A DNA stretch of 64,000 nucleotides from Marsupella aquatica (GCA_973895155.1 OZ316893.1:23932001-23996000), one strand, 5' to 3'; positions 1-12,890 are shown, numbered from the stretch's first letter. Translations and numbers: made by a program. The notes: generated from the sequence alone by a model not told the origin.

Positions 1-1409
1 GGGAGGTTAACTAAGTGTATAATTTGAGGTACCATGTGTGATCATGGTCTAATATAAATAGACTTATTTATAAAGACAATAATCTAAGAATATTTTTTAT
101 TTTCAATATTAATAACTTTTTTTACTTCAAAAATATATATATTAGTGAATATTCTACAAACATGAGTTTATGATACTTTCTTTTGCCTCCTATATTTTTG
201 AAAATTTTAGTTAATTTCTATCAAAAATACATATCTTGGATTGCACATTGTCATGATAATTTAATTATTCATGACCACTAAGTATGTTAGTAAGTATATA
301 GGTTATGTTGATATTCTTTGATGCGCATGCAAGGTAAGCAACTATGCAAGCCACAAGATGCATGCACAAATTATTTAGATACATGTGCAAATTATTTTAT
401 TTGCATACAATAGTCATTTTATGTGCATACATGGTGAGCAAATATGCAAGGTGCATGCACAGTTTATTTTAGATGCATACAAATTATTTTATTTGCATGA
501 ATAAACTATTTTATGCACATGCAAGATGAGCAAATATGCAAGCCATAAGGTGCATGTACTAGTTGTTTTATGCACATGCAAGCCACAAGGTGCATGCATT
601 AGTTGTTTTATGTGCATGCAAGGTGAGAAAATATGCAAGTCACAAGGTGCACGCATACACAAATTATTTAGGGTGCATGTATTAGTTATTTTACTTGCAT
701 GCATCATTTATTTTGATTGCAATAATACTTGCACACATTCATATGTTAGATGTGTGCCACTTGGCTTTCATTCAAGCATTTGGGCATAATTTATGCCCTA
801 TTGGATTCAGTATAAATAAAATGGTGAAAGATACTCTTTTTCTCATTATTATATTCTGATAATTTTTGCATTCAAGCGATCTTTTTTTTATCTCTCATTT
901 TTTTTCTATTCTTTGCCTTATGTATACTGTAGTGGAGCATCCTTTGGGCCGGATAGCAAAAGAATGATTGATAATCTTATATTTAGAACCTTAGGAAACA
1001 AGATCTTTTTAGAAACTTAGAGGTGGGGCATCTTTTGGCCTGGATAGCAAAAGAACTTAGAGCTATCATGAATCCAAGAGCAAGAGATATCTCTAATCTT
1101 CCCCTTTGTAATCTATTTTTGATTAGAGTCCATCTTTTAGACAAATCATCCATGAGACAATATTTAATCTATCATTTTAGAGCTCAATTTTCAGCTACTA
1201 TTATGGGTCTAACGCCCCAATAGTATACCCAATAGTGTCTTACCGAGAAGAGTGAGAGTGCATTATCTTTGTCCTCTATTAAAGTCATGGATCTAAATGG
1301 AGTCTAGAGGACATTATTTTCTATTTAATTTTCTCTTGGAGATATTAGGATCATGGGTCATAGAAAAATTAATTTCCGAGAGGTGTTGGTCTACAAGTAC
1401 GATGAAATA
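1..1409. other. AT-rich gene-free flank with degenerate tandem repeats
   Basis: No exon-like reading frame is visible. Short open frames at 526-789 and 1023-1223 lie in repetitive or AT-rich DNA and have no recognisable protein features. Positions about 325-720 are a separate repeat array, listed on its own. Confidence 0.6.
325..720. repeat. Degenerate tandem array built on GTGCATGCAAG-like words
   Basis: Variants of GTGCATGCAAGGTGAGCAAATATGCAAG, followed by CACAAGGTGCATGCA and an ATTATTTTA spacer, recur about every 60-70 bases from about 325 to 720. Spacing is irregular and copies differ by many substitutions, so this is an old minisatellite-like array. Short open frames on both strands here are by-products of the repeats. 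Confidence 0.7.
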
Positions 1410-1770
1410 GGGTTTAATAGTATATGTTGAGCATAGACGACAATCACAACGGCAAGCTCATGAACCATCCAACGCACAAGAGTCAACTCAGAGAGATACG
1501 TGGTTCACCTCCACATGAGGCTACGTCCACGGGAACACACACGAGCTTTACTGCACTCTAGGCCGACCGGCCATACCAAGCATCCACAGCGCAAGTTCTC
1601 TCTATCTCTCAACTAGCTTCGTAACAATGAACCTAAGTTCCCACTCTCCAAGCAAACACCGCTTGGTTATAGAGTGTGCACAGCATGACTAACCTAACCA
1701 AGTCTGCGACTAAAGTTAGCCTTAATTATGGTACAATCGTAACTCTAGACCTAAAAGTAAATCCTAACAA
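1410..1770. mobile_element. Possible degraded LTR-retroelement end
   Basis: The segment AGAGATACGTGGTTCACC (about 1493-1510), followed by GGCTACGTCCACGGG, resembles a phrase often found in plant LTR-retrotransposon terminal repeats. I see no matching second LTR, primer-binding site or coding domain. The call rests on that resemblance alone. Confidence 0.25.
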
Positions 1771-2810
1771 TATATTAGTTTCACTTGAACCTTTTTTAAT
1801 ACATATTATCTTTATTTATTAGAGTTATCATTTTGGTTTTAGTGTACGTATAATTTATGGGCATGCAAGATTAACTTCATAAGAGCCAACATGCTCGTAC
1901 CAAAAAACACAGTTGACCACCGAGAACGTGGTTTCTAAGATTTTTATAGTCAACCCCCCAAAGAATGCCATGACTTTGTAGCCTGGTTTGCTTTACCAAG
2001 GTGGACAAGGAACATGGCTTGGGTTAGAAGCCCAATGAGATCATGAGGGGTCTTAGTGCATTTTGCAAATTGTAGCGTTGGGGAGTTGACGTAGCTTTGG
2101 CGTTTGAGGACAGGCTATACGTCTAGGGCTAGTAAGCATGTCCAGGAGGTAGGGGCGGTCAACCAGTGACAAATAGAAAGTGAGAAAGACAGGGCATGCC
2201 CAATTTTGTTGCTCAAAATGGGCAATAGACATCAACCCTTTGTTTCTACTTATGACAAGACTCTATCAGTCTACGAGGTTCTATTGAGCAATTTACAAAC
2301 AACTATTGAACTTGAAACAAAACCCAGTTGTCCCTTGATACCTTGAATGGAGTGTTTACATTGGGAATCTCTATGTGTGTGCAGGTCATTGCTGAGACAA
2401 CTAGTGGAATTTGTGACTATCAAGCTTGGTGGAATAGGTGTGATTACATATGGGGTTGTCAAGGGAGGTGAAGGAGATAACTAGACTTAATTTATTCAAG
2501 TTTTTGTGTTGATGTAGGGTTGTGCCATGTCCATGTCAGGGAAGAGAGCTTGACTCGTCCAAGAGCTCACCCCCTTCAAATCCTGGACAACAAACAACAT
2601 TAGTTATGAAGAAAGTTACAACAACCATGCAACATTGAGTGACAATCCAAACATTGGTTGAGGAAATTGTTGTGTAAAGTTATGATTAAGTGGACTCTCT
2701 GGTCATCTCTAGGACATGGGTTCCACTTTATGAGCAACTTCCTATTGTAAGATCAAACCTTTTTATGCATACTAGCCCAATGCATGTGCGTTACACAAAA
2801 CACGTTGAGG
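1771..2810. other. Gene-free interval
   Basis: No exon, RNA gene or mobile element could be supported here. The short minus-strand open frames at 2053-2235 and 2271-2462 have no recognisable features. Confidence 0.5.
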
Positions 2811-2814
2811 TGAC

Positions 2815-3065
2815 AAAAGATGTCAATGAGAAAAAGAGATGTCAAGGTGAGGAAAAGAAATCAAGATGATAAAAAGTTGTCAAGGATAGAAAAGATTGCA
2901 AGGAAGAAAGGGTGTAAAGATGTCGAGGGTGAGAAAAAGATGTTGTGGTGAGATGAAAATGTCAACTGGAGGTGAGACAAAGGTAAGATATCAAGGTGAA
3001 AAGAGATGTTGATGAGGAGAAAGAGATGTTGAGGTCAGGAAAAGAAGTCCAGGTGAGAAAAAGGT
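2815..3065. repeat. Purine-rich degenerate short tandem repeat
   Basis: Words of the form GATGTCAAGGTGAGAAAAAG recur about every 20-30 bases with many substitutions (for example AGATGTTGATGAGGAGAAAG and AGATGTTGAGGTCAGG). The plus strand is strongly purine-rich. It looks like a decayed minisatellite. Confidence 0.65.
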
Positions 3066-4187
3066 GCCAACGAGAGACCCTATCAAAGACAATTTCTCAT
3101 ATTCTCACTCATCTCCAAACTATGAGAATATGAGAAAATTCATGAGTTTTCTCACTTATCTAACTTTTTCACTTCATATTATTATAACCAAGTTGTACTT
3201 TGTTAGCTATTCTATTTTTGTTTATATTTGTACCCAAGAAAAATTGAAGGATGCAAAAAAGTGTATAGAATAGACTCTCACAATTTTATATGAATTGTTC
3301 TTAATTTATTCTTTGCATCCAAAAGGGAATTATGGGTAGGAAGTAGTCAAGGTCCAAAACAATTGTCATGAAACGAGTGTAGGTGGTGTGCAAGGAGTGC
3401 AGGGAGGTGATGTATCCTCACCATTGAGACAAAAGAACTGTACCGGGCACACATGTGCGGAGGAGGGACAAGCCACGCACTGTACCCTACAGTCCAAGCG
3501 AGCCAGGTGTGGCCTGTACTTGCCTTGGCCTTGCGAGGAGAGGATCTGTCCTCGCCACCCAGGCCCAGGTTGACCTTCACGGGTAAAGCAGGGGTCAGGA
3601 CCCTGTCACTTGTCACTCCGGACACCTGATCATCCCGACCGCCCGGTCCCGACCCTGCCCTGACCCAACCCCATCCTCGTCCCGCCAGTTTGTATGATAG
3701 ATTTTGTTGGTTACATGTCAAGGTTATTTGTGTGTTGGAGCTAATGTCATTTCTAGATACAGCTTTTACTAACCTGTCCACAAAACTATCCAATGGTGCT
3801 CTCCCTCCCCCTTAGATGGCTTACCTATTAGACGTACCTAGCGCATGAAGGCAATGCAAATCCATATTACTAAGGTGTCTCCCAAATAAAATTATTATCA
3901 ACTTCTATAAGGGTTTCCACATGGCAGGTTGTTACGGGCTAGCCTTAACCCGCTGTGACCCCCCTTGGTCCCCCTTCCCCTTCCCCTTCCTTACTGCATT
4001 TTCCTGAATAAAACTGAGGCCAAAAGTGTGGGACCTTTGTGATGGGAGTGCAGAGCAAAAATGACATGTTTTGCCCCTCCAGGACCTGAGATTGTGCCAT
4101 GCAATGGGGAAGGGGCTGAGGGGGGTCACATTGGGATAAGGCTAGCCACTGGCTGCTTGCTACATGAGAATGAGAACCTCTATACAA
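3066..4187. other. Gene-free interval with a GC-rich island
   Basis: About 3400-3680 is clearly richer in G and C than the flanks and carries overlapping open frames on both strands (148 codons on the minus strand, 3347-3793). Neither has a recognisable domain or splice context, and overlapping frames are expected in GC-rich DNA. I see no gene. Confidence 0.45.
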
Positions 4188-4262
4188 GTAAAAACTAAAT
4201 TAAATACAAAATGTGGGGTTGATAATTAGTTAAAACTAAATTAAATACAAAATAGGGTGTTG
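4188..4262. repeat. Two-copy tandem duplication, about 40 bp
   Basis: The word AAAACTAAATTAAATACAAAAT occurs twice (near 4190 and 4233) followed by related GGGGTT/AGGGTGTT spacers. It is a direct duplication in intergenic DNA. Confidence 0.75.
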
Positions 4263-4326
4263 TTAATTAAATTTGATTGCGCAACACTTTAGTAGTTGGA
4301 TGGTTAGGAAAACAAGTTAGTGAAGA

Positions 4327-4532
4327 ACTGTTTCTAAATAAGACCCATACCTATCATAGATAGATTTTAGATGGCAACGAGGTTTTTCATGTGTTGCTTG
4401 TGTCATTCTTAATAAGACCCAGCAGTTTGTATGACAGATTTAACTCGCAAGAAGATTTCTCGGTGTCATTTCTAAATAACACCCATCAGTTCGCATGATA
4501 GATTTGGCTCGCAACAAGATTTTTCGTGCTAG
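4327..4532. repeat. Three-copy tandem repeat, about 70 bp
   Basis: Three degenerate units each contain a TAAATAAGACCCA-like word, then AGTTTGTATGATAGATTT, then CTCGCAACAAGATTTTTC, then GTGTCATT. A fourth related fragment (CAGTTTGTATGATAGATTTTGTTGG) lies upstream near 3685, so the family may be dispersed as well as tandem. Confidence 0.65.
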
Positions 4533-4636
4533 TCTTTTCGTTTCTTGCCAGCCATGATGATTAGGTCTATCGATAAGTCATGGTTATGCAAAAGTGGGAC
4601 CAAACCGGTCCAGAGCGTAGCGGTGGGCTAGTTTCC

Positions 4637-4724
4637 GTTAGAAATTTAGAATGGCAAACTATAGATGTCTAGTGTTAAATTTAGGTTAGAAATTTAGAAT
4701 GGCAAACTATACATGTCTAGTGCT
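4637..4724. repeat. Two-copy tandem duplication, about 50 bp
   Basis: The phrase GTTAGAAATTTAGAATGGCA, followed by AACTATA(G/C)ATGTCTAGTG, occurs twice in direct orientation with few differences, so the duplication is fairly recent. Confidence 0.8.
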
Positions 4725-5969
4725 AGAAGGCTTTTCATTATGGCATGCTCATCCAGAACATGATCGAGTTTTTGTCTTGTAGTGATTCATATGGTTTATA
4801 ACTTATTTGAATAGTTCTTCGTCAGCTGGCTCTGTGGTAAAATCCAACGAAGATGCTGGTTATCACAGGTTTATAAACAACAGAATTATACGAGATCATA
4901 TATCTGAAGATCAACTAAATCTAGCATTATGGTGTACTTGGAAGGTCTGGTCGATGACTCACTCCCTGGAAAGAAATTCCCTGGAAAACTCGATAAACTG
5001 ACATAACGGACAAGCCACGTGAAATCAAGTGCCTGCAAATGAGAGCAGGCCAAACAATCAAACAAATCCAGTCAACTGTTGCACTGCCTGGTCGTGTTGA
5101 AGCAAGGTCCACCCCTCGAAAACCCTCAAAAGGATCCAACTGTTCACCTCATGGTAGATGCAATCGTTATGAATTTACAAATGAGTGGTCGTCGTGTCTG
5201 TGCTCGTGTAGGAGATTTCAATTCCATGTACTTTAATCTTAAATATAAACTACCCCAACACACGAAAACCAGTGAACAAATTCAGAGACAATGCAGAACA
5301 GTCACCCAGGGCGGTATTGTTCTCTGCCTAGGACATAAGCGTTATGGGACTTCCGGGGCTACAGAACATTACGGCAGCATTTGACGAGGGAGCTTACACG
5401 ACAAAGAATTGATTCACTTTCATACCAACAATTGATACAACAGACTTAGATGTGTCCGAACGGTCAATTAGCAAGATCCAATTATGAAAAAGGTCCGCCC
5501 CATTCATTGCTGTTGGGGAAAACACAATACATCGAACAACTACTGCCTGTGTTCATACATAACTTACCTCTTGTCACTGAGTCTCTGAGGTTTGGAACAT
5601 GTATAGGAAAAAGAGCCTCCCTAAAATCTGCCGGCAGCCAATATTAATACTACAAGGCACTACAACCTAGCATTATTGCAACTCGTTGTCAGCCAGGGTT
5701 TATATTTTGCCATCCATTATGAAGCAACCTAAGAGGTGATGATTTGCCTGACCTCTGGAATGTATAATTCTACGAAAGAAAACGGGATGGGAATTTTTTT
5801 CTAGTTGATGATTGAGAAGGAAAGCCTTCCCTAACCTAAGCCTAACGTGTCGTCCTGCCTGGCTGGAATTGCAAGCTCCTAAAGCATTGAAAAAATTGCT
5901 TGAAGTTTTAATAAACAAGAAGCCAGCTACTCCGGCGGTGGGTGGGTCGGGTCATGTCTCAGAAGTCCT
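4725..5969. other. 3' flank of the NAT gene
   Basis: No coding exon could be supported. Several short open frames on both strands (for example 5079-5384, plus) have no recognisable features. The part next to 5970 is likely to include the 3' untranslated region of the minus-strand transporter gene. Confidence 0.45.
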
Positions 5970-8900
5970 TTATGTTGGAGGGAAGTATCTGTGCAAGACG
6001 TACGGAAGCTTATAAAACTCTTCATTTCTCGAGTCCTTAGGGAACTCGTGGAATCTCTCAAACCAATGCATACCCCGATCCTTTGGTGTGATTTGCTTTG
6101 ATCTCATCGAATTGTCGAGGATAGACGCAATAATGAGGGCCACGACAGCTCCAGACAAAAAGAACGTGTTGACGATATCATTGAACTGTCACATCCATAT
6201 CGAGGGCAAGGTTGTCAAAAAACAGTCCGAAGACCAAGATACAAGACCCATAGATGGAACCAGTCGTGAGAACTTGCACTACTAAGAGGACTAAAGGTGT
6301 CCAACTTATGAGATTAAAAAAGAAGGAATAAGGCTCACCCAATGTGCTTTCGTGTGGGTAGGATAATAACCAGCGCTTCCCCTATACTGCACGAAGTAGA
6401 AAGGTACTGAGAAACCCATGTAGATGGCAAAGCCTATAATAAAGAGATTTCGGGTTTTGTTCATGTTGGTGAAGTGAAGCGATGATATACCCACGGCAGC
6501 TGCCCCCACAAAAGCCCAATTCCACAAAATCAGCTGGGATTACCCGGGCCGGTTGTTTCATCAGATGAATATAAGATCGCTTTCAGTACGCTGAAAACCA
6601 TAAGCTCAACAACACGGCAATGGGTCAAAAGTAACAACCTCGTAATCCCTGGAGCTTTACTATTATTATAGATGATATACAGTCCGAGTAGGAACGACTC
6701 GCACTTAAACACACAGATTCCACGAACACGCAAGCACCCAAACGAAACTAGTCCAAGACTTACCCACGATCCCCAACAGAATGCACAAAAATCCACCAAA
6801 GATGGAAACCGGAATAGATGCAAAGAATCCTCCAAACTTTCCTGTCACAGAGTCAAGACAAATCCGAGCATAAGTGAATTTCGCAAACGAGATCACCTGC
6901 TGATTGTTGAACCTATACAGAGAAGAAATTCAGAAACATACCAAAGAACTTCCAATGAGGCCAATATTTTCACTCTCGTTATTCCAATGAGGCCAATATT
7001 TTCAGAAACATACCAGAAACATACCAAATACAAGTAAGAAATTCAGAAACATACCAAAGAGCGAGAAGAAAGCCATCCATGCTGCTGCTATTTGAATAAC
7101 CCGGCGACTTCCCACTCTCGTGATTCCAATGAGGCCAATATTTTCACTGCACACGACACATATCTAAATACTATTGTACAAGGTGACCTGCCGTCGAAAA
7201 TGACAGCAAAATCTAAATCTACACCCAACATCAAGACTATTCAGAAGTACATCAGGGCTCACTCCTTACATAGATACAGAGACTCCAGATGCTGTGCCAT
7301 ACACTCCGGCCAACAAAACTCCAACGCCCTGAATCCAGAAACAGTGGCAGAGCGTAAGATGAGACAAATAAGACACTAGGGACGAGCATATCATGTTCAT
7401 GACCAGGTCCAACTACTCCTGGAAATATACTTCCCTAAGTGCATGTATTGACAAACGGACTCCAGAACCCCTACAAACGTAATCCCTCTGTGACACATGA
7501 GCAGCGTGAAGATGTTACCCCCCAGCCGATTCCTCGAGATATGACATATGGGGGCGGAGGAGTAGCTCCAGATAGACGGTATGCAGCGTAGAATCCTCCT
7601 GTTGACTGCCACAATCACGAATGCATTTAAAAAGAGTGCTGCATATTCTCGTCTGCAAGGAACATATTCAAATTCTGTCCCACTATCAACTCAGAATGGA
7701 AAATTGGACTCATGCGTAGTAGAGAAGATCACAACTAACCTCAACCACTGCGACGAGCACGGCAGACATCATCCCGAAAGCATTCCCTGCATCGAACGTT
7801 GGTGCTCCCCATTCGAGAGGATAAGCAAATCTCACCCTGTAGGAATCCAAGACATTTGACATTCATCTCCAGCTTTCTTTGACGGCATGGTCCAAACCAC
7901 AACGTACAGGCGTATGGCATGCTACTGTACAGGAAGACGATCATTGAACATCTGTTCTGAAGTCAAATTTCTTACCATGGAGCAGGTCCAATAGCATCAG
8001 CTCGGTCAGTACGGCAATTCCTTTGTCCGTTACTACTAGCACGATTGTAGGCACCGCTCACGGTGAGAATGTAGCTGTATCCCCAAATAATAGCCAGAGT
8101 AAGTAGGATCGGAAATAGCTCGAAAATATGGAAGTGCCTCCTAATTTTGACACGCAGGTGCCACAAGTACTGCGTTCACGCAAGAGAAAACGCCACCACA
8201 GGAGTATCAATACAGTGCACATCAGGTATCGAATGGGCTTATTGCATCCAAACGAAAACGAAAAATTCCGCATGCAATTCAATTTGGAAAAAAGCAAGAG
8301 GCTTCCATTTCCAGCGAACCTCATATATTCGTTTCTAAGACTGCACAGGGAAATAGTTAACGTATTATTCACCTGTGAGAAGACGAGAGCAAAGACGATC
8401 GTCGGAAGACCAATCTCTACACATTTAGCCACCTGCAATCAATAACGGCAGTCATTTAGTTACGACCAAAAACTGGGTTCGGATGAGTAGCATACTGCAG
8501 ATTGGGCACCACTAGGAGTACTCCAGACTCCCACAACTGTAATTGACCAGGATACGGACACTGCAGTTCGTTCGACACTCACCCAAAACAAACATGTAGA
8601 CTTGAAGCCCTGATGAAAACCAACCCTGACGACCGCAAACTGTCTGTAAGACGACACGACCAATCATACCAAACGCACAATTGGAAAGCTTACCACGGGG
8701 AATCCGTATGGGTACAATCCGAGGGCGGTCAATACGACTAACGGTGCAATAGCGATTGGACTTAAAAATCTGCAGCGGCAACACACCTGTATGAGATCAG
8801 AGATGTACCAAGTATGACAACACCTACTCCCTCTCCTGGACTACCAACCAATTAGTGATGAGATCTAATTCCGAAATTCCCAAGGCACCGGAGTGTTCGT

Positions 8901-11074
8901 CCTCACCTTGTGAATATCCCCCAGACTCCACTGAATCCCAGCACGATCTGAATACTCGATGCCGCAATCAGAGCTCCTTGGATAGCGCGCATTGTATGTT
9001 TGAATCTCTGCAAAGAACAAAGGACAAGGCGAACACTCTTTGAGCAATTAGGGAACCTCAGGACCGATGGTAGTTCTCAGATGAGGATCCTTTTGCAAAT
9101 CATTCGCCCCAATGCGACGGTAACTCTCTTCCTTTCAGCACTACCTGCAGGGAATACGAAATTGAACAGGACACAGCGAGGGCGGTGAACGTACCTCGTG
9201 AGGATCGGCGATGGTTTGCACCGCTGAGGAGTTAATAATGGTCAAAATCGGCACAAGGTATGAGAATGAAACGCTCATAATAACAGGAAGTCGGCTGCCG
9301 AGGGTGGTCTGAATGAATGTGTTCAATGCCGACACGAACAGAATCGTCTCTAACACCCTTGCTTTGTCGTGCTGAACATCATGCACACACTATTATTAGC
9401 TCCTCATAACGGATAGGCACGTTGAGATTCCTCGACACTGCGTACAGTAATGGATGTCCTGAACTCGACATGGGCTGGCGCACAAAACAGACAACCTAGA
9501 TTTCAACAAGAACAGTCCTGTAGATTTCAACCCAGACAACATTTACCATCGAGGAACACAGACGGGGGGAACGGGGATCACTCCCACGCTTCCAAAATCT
9601 GCATTCCACTGCACGTCGGGAAACACCCAACCCCCCGTAGCGAGGTAAAGGAGATCCTAAGTTTAGGGTCTCCTTCAGGTAAGCTAAATCACAGATCGTG
9701 GAGTGAAAGCTTACGTCATCTCCTCCCATCGCTCTCACAATAATGTTGGTGAAGAGAACGATCGTCCCCAGGTTGACGATGTAATGCTGGAAACCAAGAA
9801 TGACGGCCTCAGCTGCAAAATGTTAAGGAACCGTCTGTCAGAAACATTGACCGGCTGCTCACAATGCTGGCCTAGAAGTTCAATCCAAGTAACCACAATC
9901 CAGGGGGATAGCTCTAGATTCTAGAGACAGACACTTCAATCTCCAGAACTCTCCGATGAAGCTCCTGTGTCACTTCCGACCAAGCTTACTGGGAATGAGG
10001 GTAAATGGCAGCAAGAACCCAAAGTCATAGACAGGGAAGCTCACGAGATCCTCAGCGCAGAGCAAGAGGCAGTCATTCTTTAAGAGTCCGAACAGATACG
10101 TAGTGTCGATTTCAGCGATTCAGGTCGAGCTCTTTGCTTTCGATGCAACTACCTTGAGTACAGAAAGGACTTTCGACGGTTCAAAGGCTCTACTCCACAA
10201 GATGAGCCTGTGGCCAGGTACCGAAATCTAGACATGCATCGTCACATAATACCACTTCGGTAGACTGGGCTACACAGGGAGCTCAGAAACCCCGTAAGCC
10301 GATTTGGGCATACGTTCTACTTCCCACGGCAAGTACGAACAATCGGTCAAGGCTCCGAAGAAGAGCTACGGGATTGATATTGGTTAGTTTCAATCAAGGT
10401 GGGTCCACTGAAGATTTCAGGAGACATTGGTGAAATGGTCAATGCGAAGTTTCGTGTTGTATGCAAACCGCTGAATGTGTCACTCTGTACAATGGAATGT
10501 GTACCCCATGAGTGAGGCGGGTCCGACCGTCTAATCAGGAACCGTCAAAGACAAGTCGATAAGCAAAGCTCCTCTGAGCATAAATCAAGCCTTCCCACCA
10601 CATGCAGGAACTCGCTCTGTCACACCAACTTGTGATGTAGATGGCAACAATCTCCGTTAGGACCTATTCACCAACAATCATCAGTGAACATCCAACTCAC
10701 TTTGGAGGGGTTTGTGTTGGGATTACTAGCTGAGCAAAAGACTGCTCCAGAGATCCGGTCCAGGACATCCGACATTCGGTGTCCTAGACAGATGGCCGAT
10801 CCGAGTCCTCCGAATCGAAAGGTCAGCTCTATCCAGTTCGACATTCAAAACAGGGCGACCAATTATCTCGAGAATTATCTACAAGCTTGACGAACAAACA
10901 AGACACTTCGAACACCTCCAGATCCGCACTAACCCCCACACAAGAACCTGAGACTGGGACAAAGGGCAGAATCGTACGCCAGACGGGATTATCGTTAATG
11001 CAGTATCGAAGCCCGGGCATCTGCTCTTGGACATCATGATACAGCGGTATCGGCGCTTCCTTCGCCGCCGCCAT
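5970..11074 (-). CDS. Nucleobase-ascorbate transporter (NAT/NCS2 family), 14 exons
   Basis: Family role: membrane carriers for purines, uracil or related compounds; the substrate of this member is unknown. Coding exons, read on the minus strand: 11074-10978, 9812-9715, 9371-9195, 9007-8907, 8769-8694, 8432-8373, 8169-7976, 7836-7740, 7605-7519, 7328-7270, 7146-7055, 6841-6764, 6499-6339, 6185-5970. All introns are GT-AG and phases join into 530 codons plus TAA, the usual length for plant NATs. Visible family features: N-terminal PGLRYCINDNPVWPEAV, the QH motif in GFQHY (residues 39-43), CRTDRADAIGPAPW, a conserved acidic residue in VAVVEST (E300), the NAT signature ENIGLIGITR (350-359), and a C-terminus with DRGMHWFERF and RYFPPT. 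The protein is strongly hydrophobic and multi-pass. The start is the first ATG before the family's N-terminal motif. No break is seen, so the gene looks functional. Confidence 0.95.
6925..7061 (-). repeat. Partial, internally deleted copies of NAT exon 11 in the next intron
   Basis: Exon 11 (7146-7055) starts with TGAAAATATTGGCCTCATTG, coding the start of the NAT signature. The intron after it contains two more copies of that beginning (rc of about 6974-7003 and 6950-6971). The second runs directly into a copy of the exon 11 end and donor (TTCTTTG then GTATGTTTCTGAATTTCTT, rc of about 6925-6948). The middle of the exon is missing and no acceptor precedes it, so it is probably not spliced. Confidence 0.8.
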
Positions 11075-12190
11075 TTTTGCCTCCGCTCTTGATCAGGCCC
11101 CTTGCCCTCCCCCTCCTCTTCAAAATACACCGCTCTGTACAACACCCTCGGTGTGCAACAATCAACCCAAATTCCGGAATTCAACTACAGAGCTGCACTT
11201 CACTCCTTTCGACTCCACATTCCTACAGCTGAGAAGGCTAGAGTCGGTCTCTACAGATTTGGAAGATTGGAACCAAAGACCGCAAGCCAACTCATCAGGC
11301 CACTCGACCGATGCAGCAGCACTCCTTTCATTCTCCCATTCCCCTCCCTCGGAATGGACACAATTGCATCCCAAGCTCTCGACACAAATGGAGTGGGAGT
11401 AAAGAAAGCTACGAGATGCGAAGCAACAACGGACGGAGGAGGAGCGGAATCGGATGCAGAGTAGAGTGGACTAGAGTAGTGGCGTCGGAGGGGTTAGAAT
11501 TGCGAGAGGGGCAAGACAACTGTTTGGGAACAGGAATCTCAGGGCCCGAGGCAGCCTGCCTTTAATCTATCACTCCCTCCTCACCAGGCAAGGCAACGCA
11601 AGGAGGAAATTGGCCAACTCGGGAAAGAACGGATGGACGGACACAGAGGTGAAAAGATACCAGTTGAGGTTGAGGTTGTTCTGTGCGGCCTCTCGGAAGT
11701 ACAACGCGGCAGTAAAGCGTGCGGAACGCAGGGCAGTGAGGCAGCGAGGCAGCAGGGGCGGGACAGCCTGCCCTACGGTTCTCTAGAAAACGAATTTCAT
11801 CGCTACAAACCCAGAGGATACGAGACAGTAGTACTCCTCGATCAGCTCCCCACCCAACCCGGCAATCCGCCCGGCCAGGCCTCCAACGGATCGTTTACGT
11901 TGATTGTTGTCTGAAGCTCGGGAAATGAGCGTGCATCTTCTGGGGAAGACAATTCTGCTGCTTTTCATTTTACTACTCTTCGAAACAGAGATGGATCGTT
12001 TTCTGTCCGCACACTCAGTGACTCGCGCTACAGTTACAGGAATAGCTGCTTTTTCCATTTCCATGCTTTCCAGATTTTGTGCATGAAACTTCTCTCCGCT
12101 GTTTCAGCATCAACAATGACCGCGCCGCTCTACTGCTGGTGTCATCACTGTGCGAGTGAGTGCAGTCAAGAGCGTGGCCGGGGCCTGGGG
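11075..12190. other. 5' flank of the NAT gene
   Basis: This should hold the 5' untranslated region and promoter of the minus-strand transporter. Overlapping open frames of 80-120 codons on both strands (for example 11102-11464, plus) occur in GC-rich DNA and show no domain. I could not place a TATA box or transcription start with confidence. Confidence 0.45.
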
Positions 12191-12194
12191 GCTC

Positions 12195-12890
12195 AGAGAA
12201 TTATGGAGGTGAGGGGGAGGTGGGTCACTAGGAATTCTATATTGCCCTCCAACAGCTTTTGTAACATGGGAAAGCTAAAGGTGAGGGGGAGGTGGGCAAT
12301 TAGGAATTCCATCTTGCCGTCCAAGAGCTTTTGCAATAGAGCAAAGCTATATGTGTAGGGAGGTGGGAATACCATACTATGGTAGGGCATCTCCAAGCTC
12401 AGAATTTGATGGACCTTTACATTGTAGGTATGGGTTAGGCCAAGTTCATAGTCCACAACTTTTTGCCAGGAATATTTGTCATATCACCATTAGTCACTGT
12501 AGACTATAGTGGAATTATTATTTTTAATTAAGTAACCTTGTTATATAAAAAAGTTTATGACCAGTCCTTAATGGCCAAAAGCCAAAACCCATCGTCAGTA
12601 ATTTTGAAACTTTGAGGTAACCTTGTTATATAAAAAAGTTATGACCAGTCCTTAATGGCCAAAAGCCAAAAGCCATCGTCAGTAATTTTGAAACTTTGAG
12701 ATGCCGCCTCCGAGAGCTTTTGCACTATGGCAAAGCTGAAGGTGAGTGGGAGGTGGGTAATTAGGAATGCCATATTGTCCTTCAACAGCTTTTGCACCAT
12801 GGCAATTCTAAAGATCAGCGAATTAGGAATGCCATAACTCCCTCCAGTAGGTTTTGCAATATGGCACAGGAGAAAGGGGCAATTGGGGAA
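12195..12890. repeat. Tandem repeat cluster: about 75-bp units and a 79-bp duplication
   Basis: Units containing GAGGTGGGTAATTAGGAAT, GCCATATTGCCCTCCAACAG and CTTTTGCAATATGGCAAAGC repeat twice at 12195-12360 and at least twice more at 12700-12870. Between them, at about 12533-12696, a 79-bp unit (from GTAACCTTGTTATATAAAAA to TTTTGAAACTTTGAG) is duplicated almost exactly. The outer units may be halves of one element split by the inner duplication. Confidence 0.7.

Noticed and set aside
325-720. Possible CRISPR-like array
   Set aside because: Units are degenerate, spacers are not unique or of uniform length, and the window is plant nuclear DNA.
3347-3793. 148-codon minus-strand frame as a gene
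   Set aside because: It lies in a GC-rich island, has low-complexity Gly/Arg and no recognisable domain. Length alone is not enough.
7740-7836. Asn in FDAGNAFGMM of the NAT protein as a lost catalytic residue
   Set aside because: From memory this position varies among plant NATs (E, H or D). The acidic residue regarded as functional is the one in VAVVEST, which is present.
8128-8445. 105-codon plus-strand frame as a gene
   Set aside because: It is antisense to NAT exons 6 and 7 and their intron and has no features of its own.
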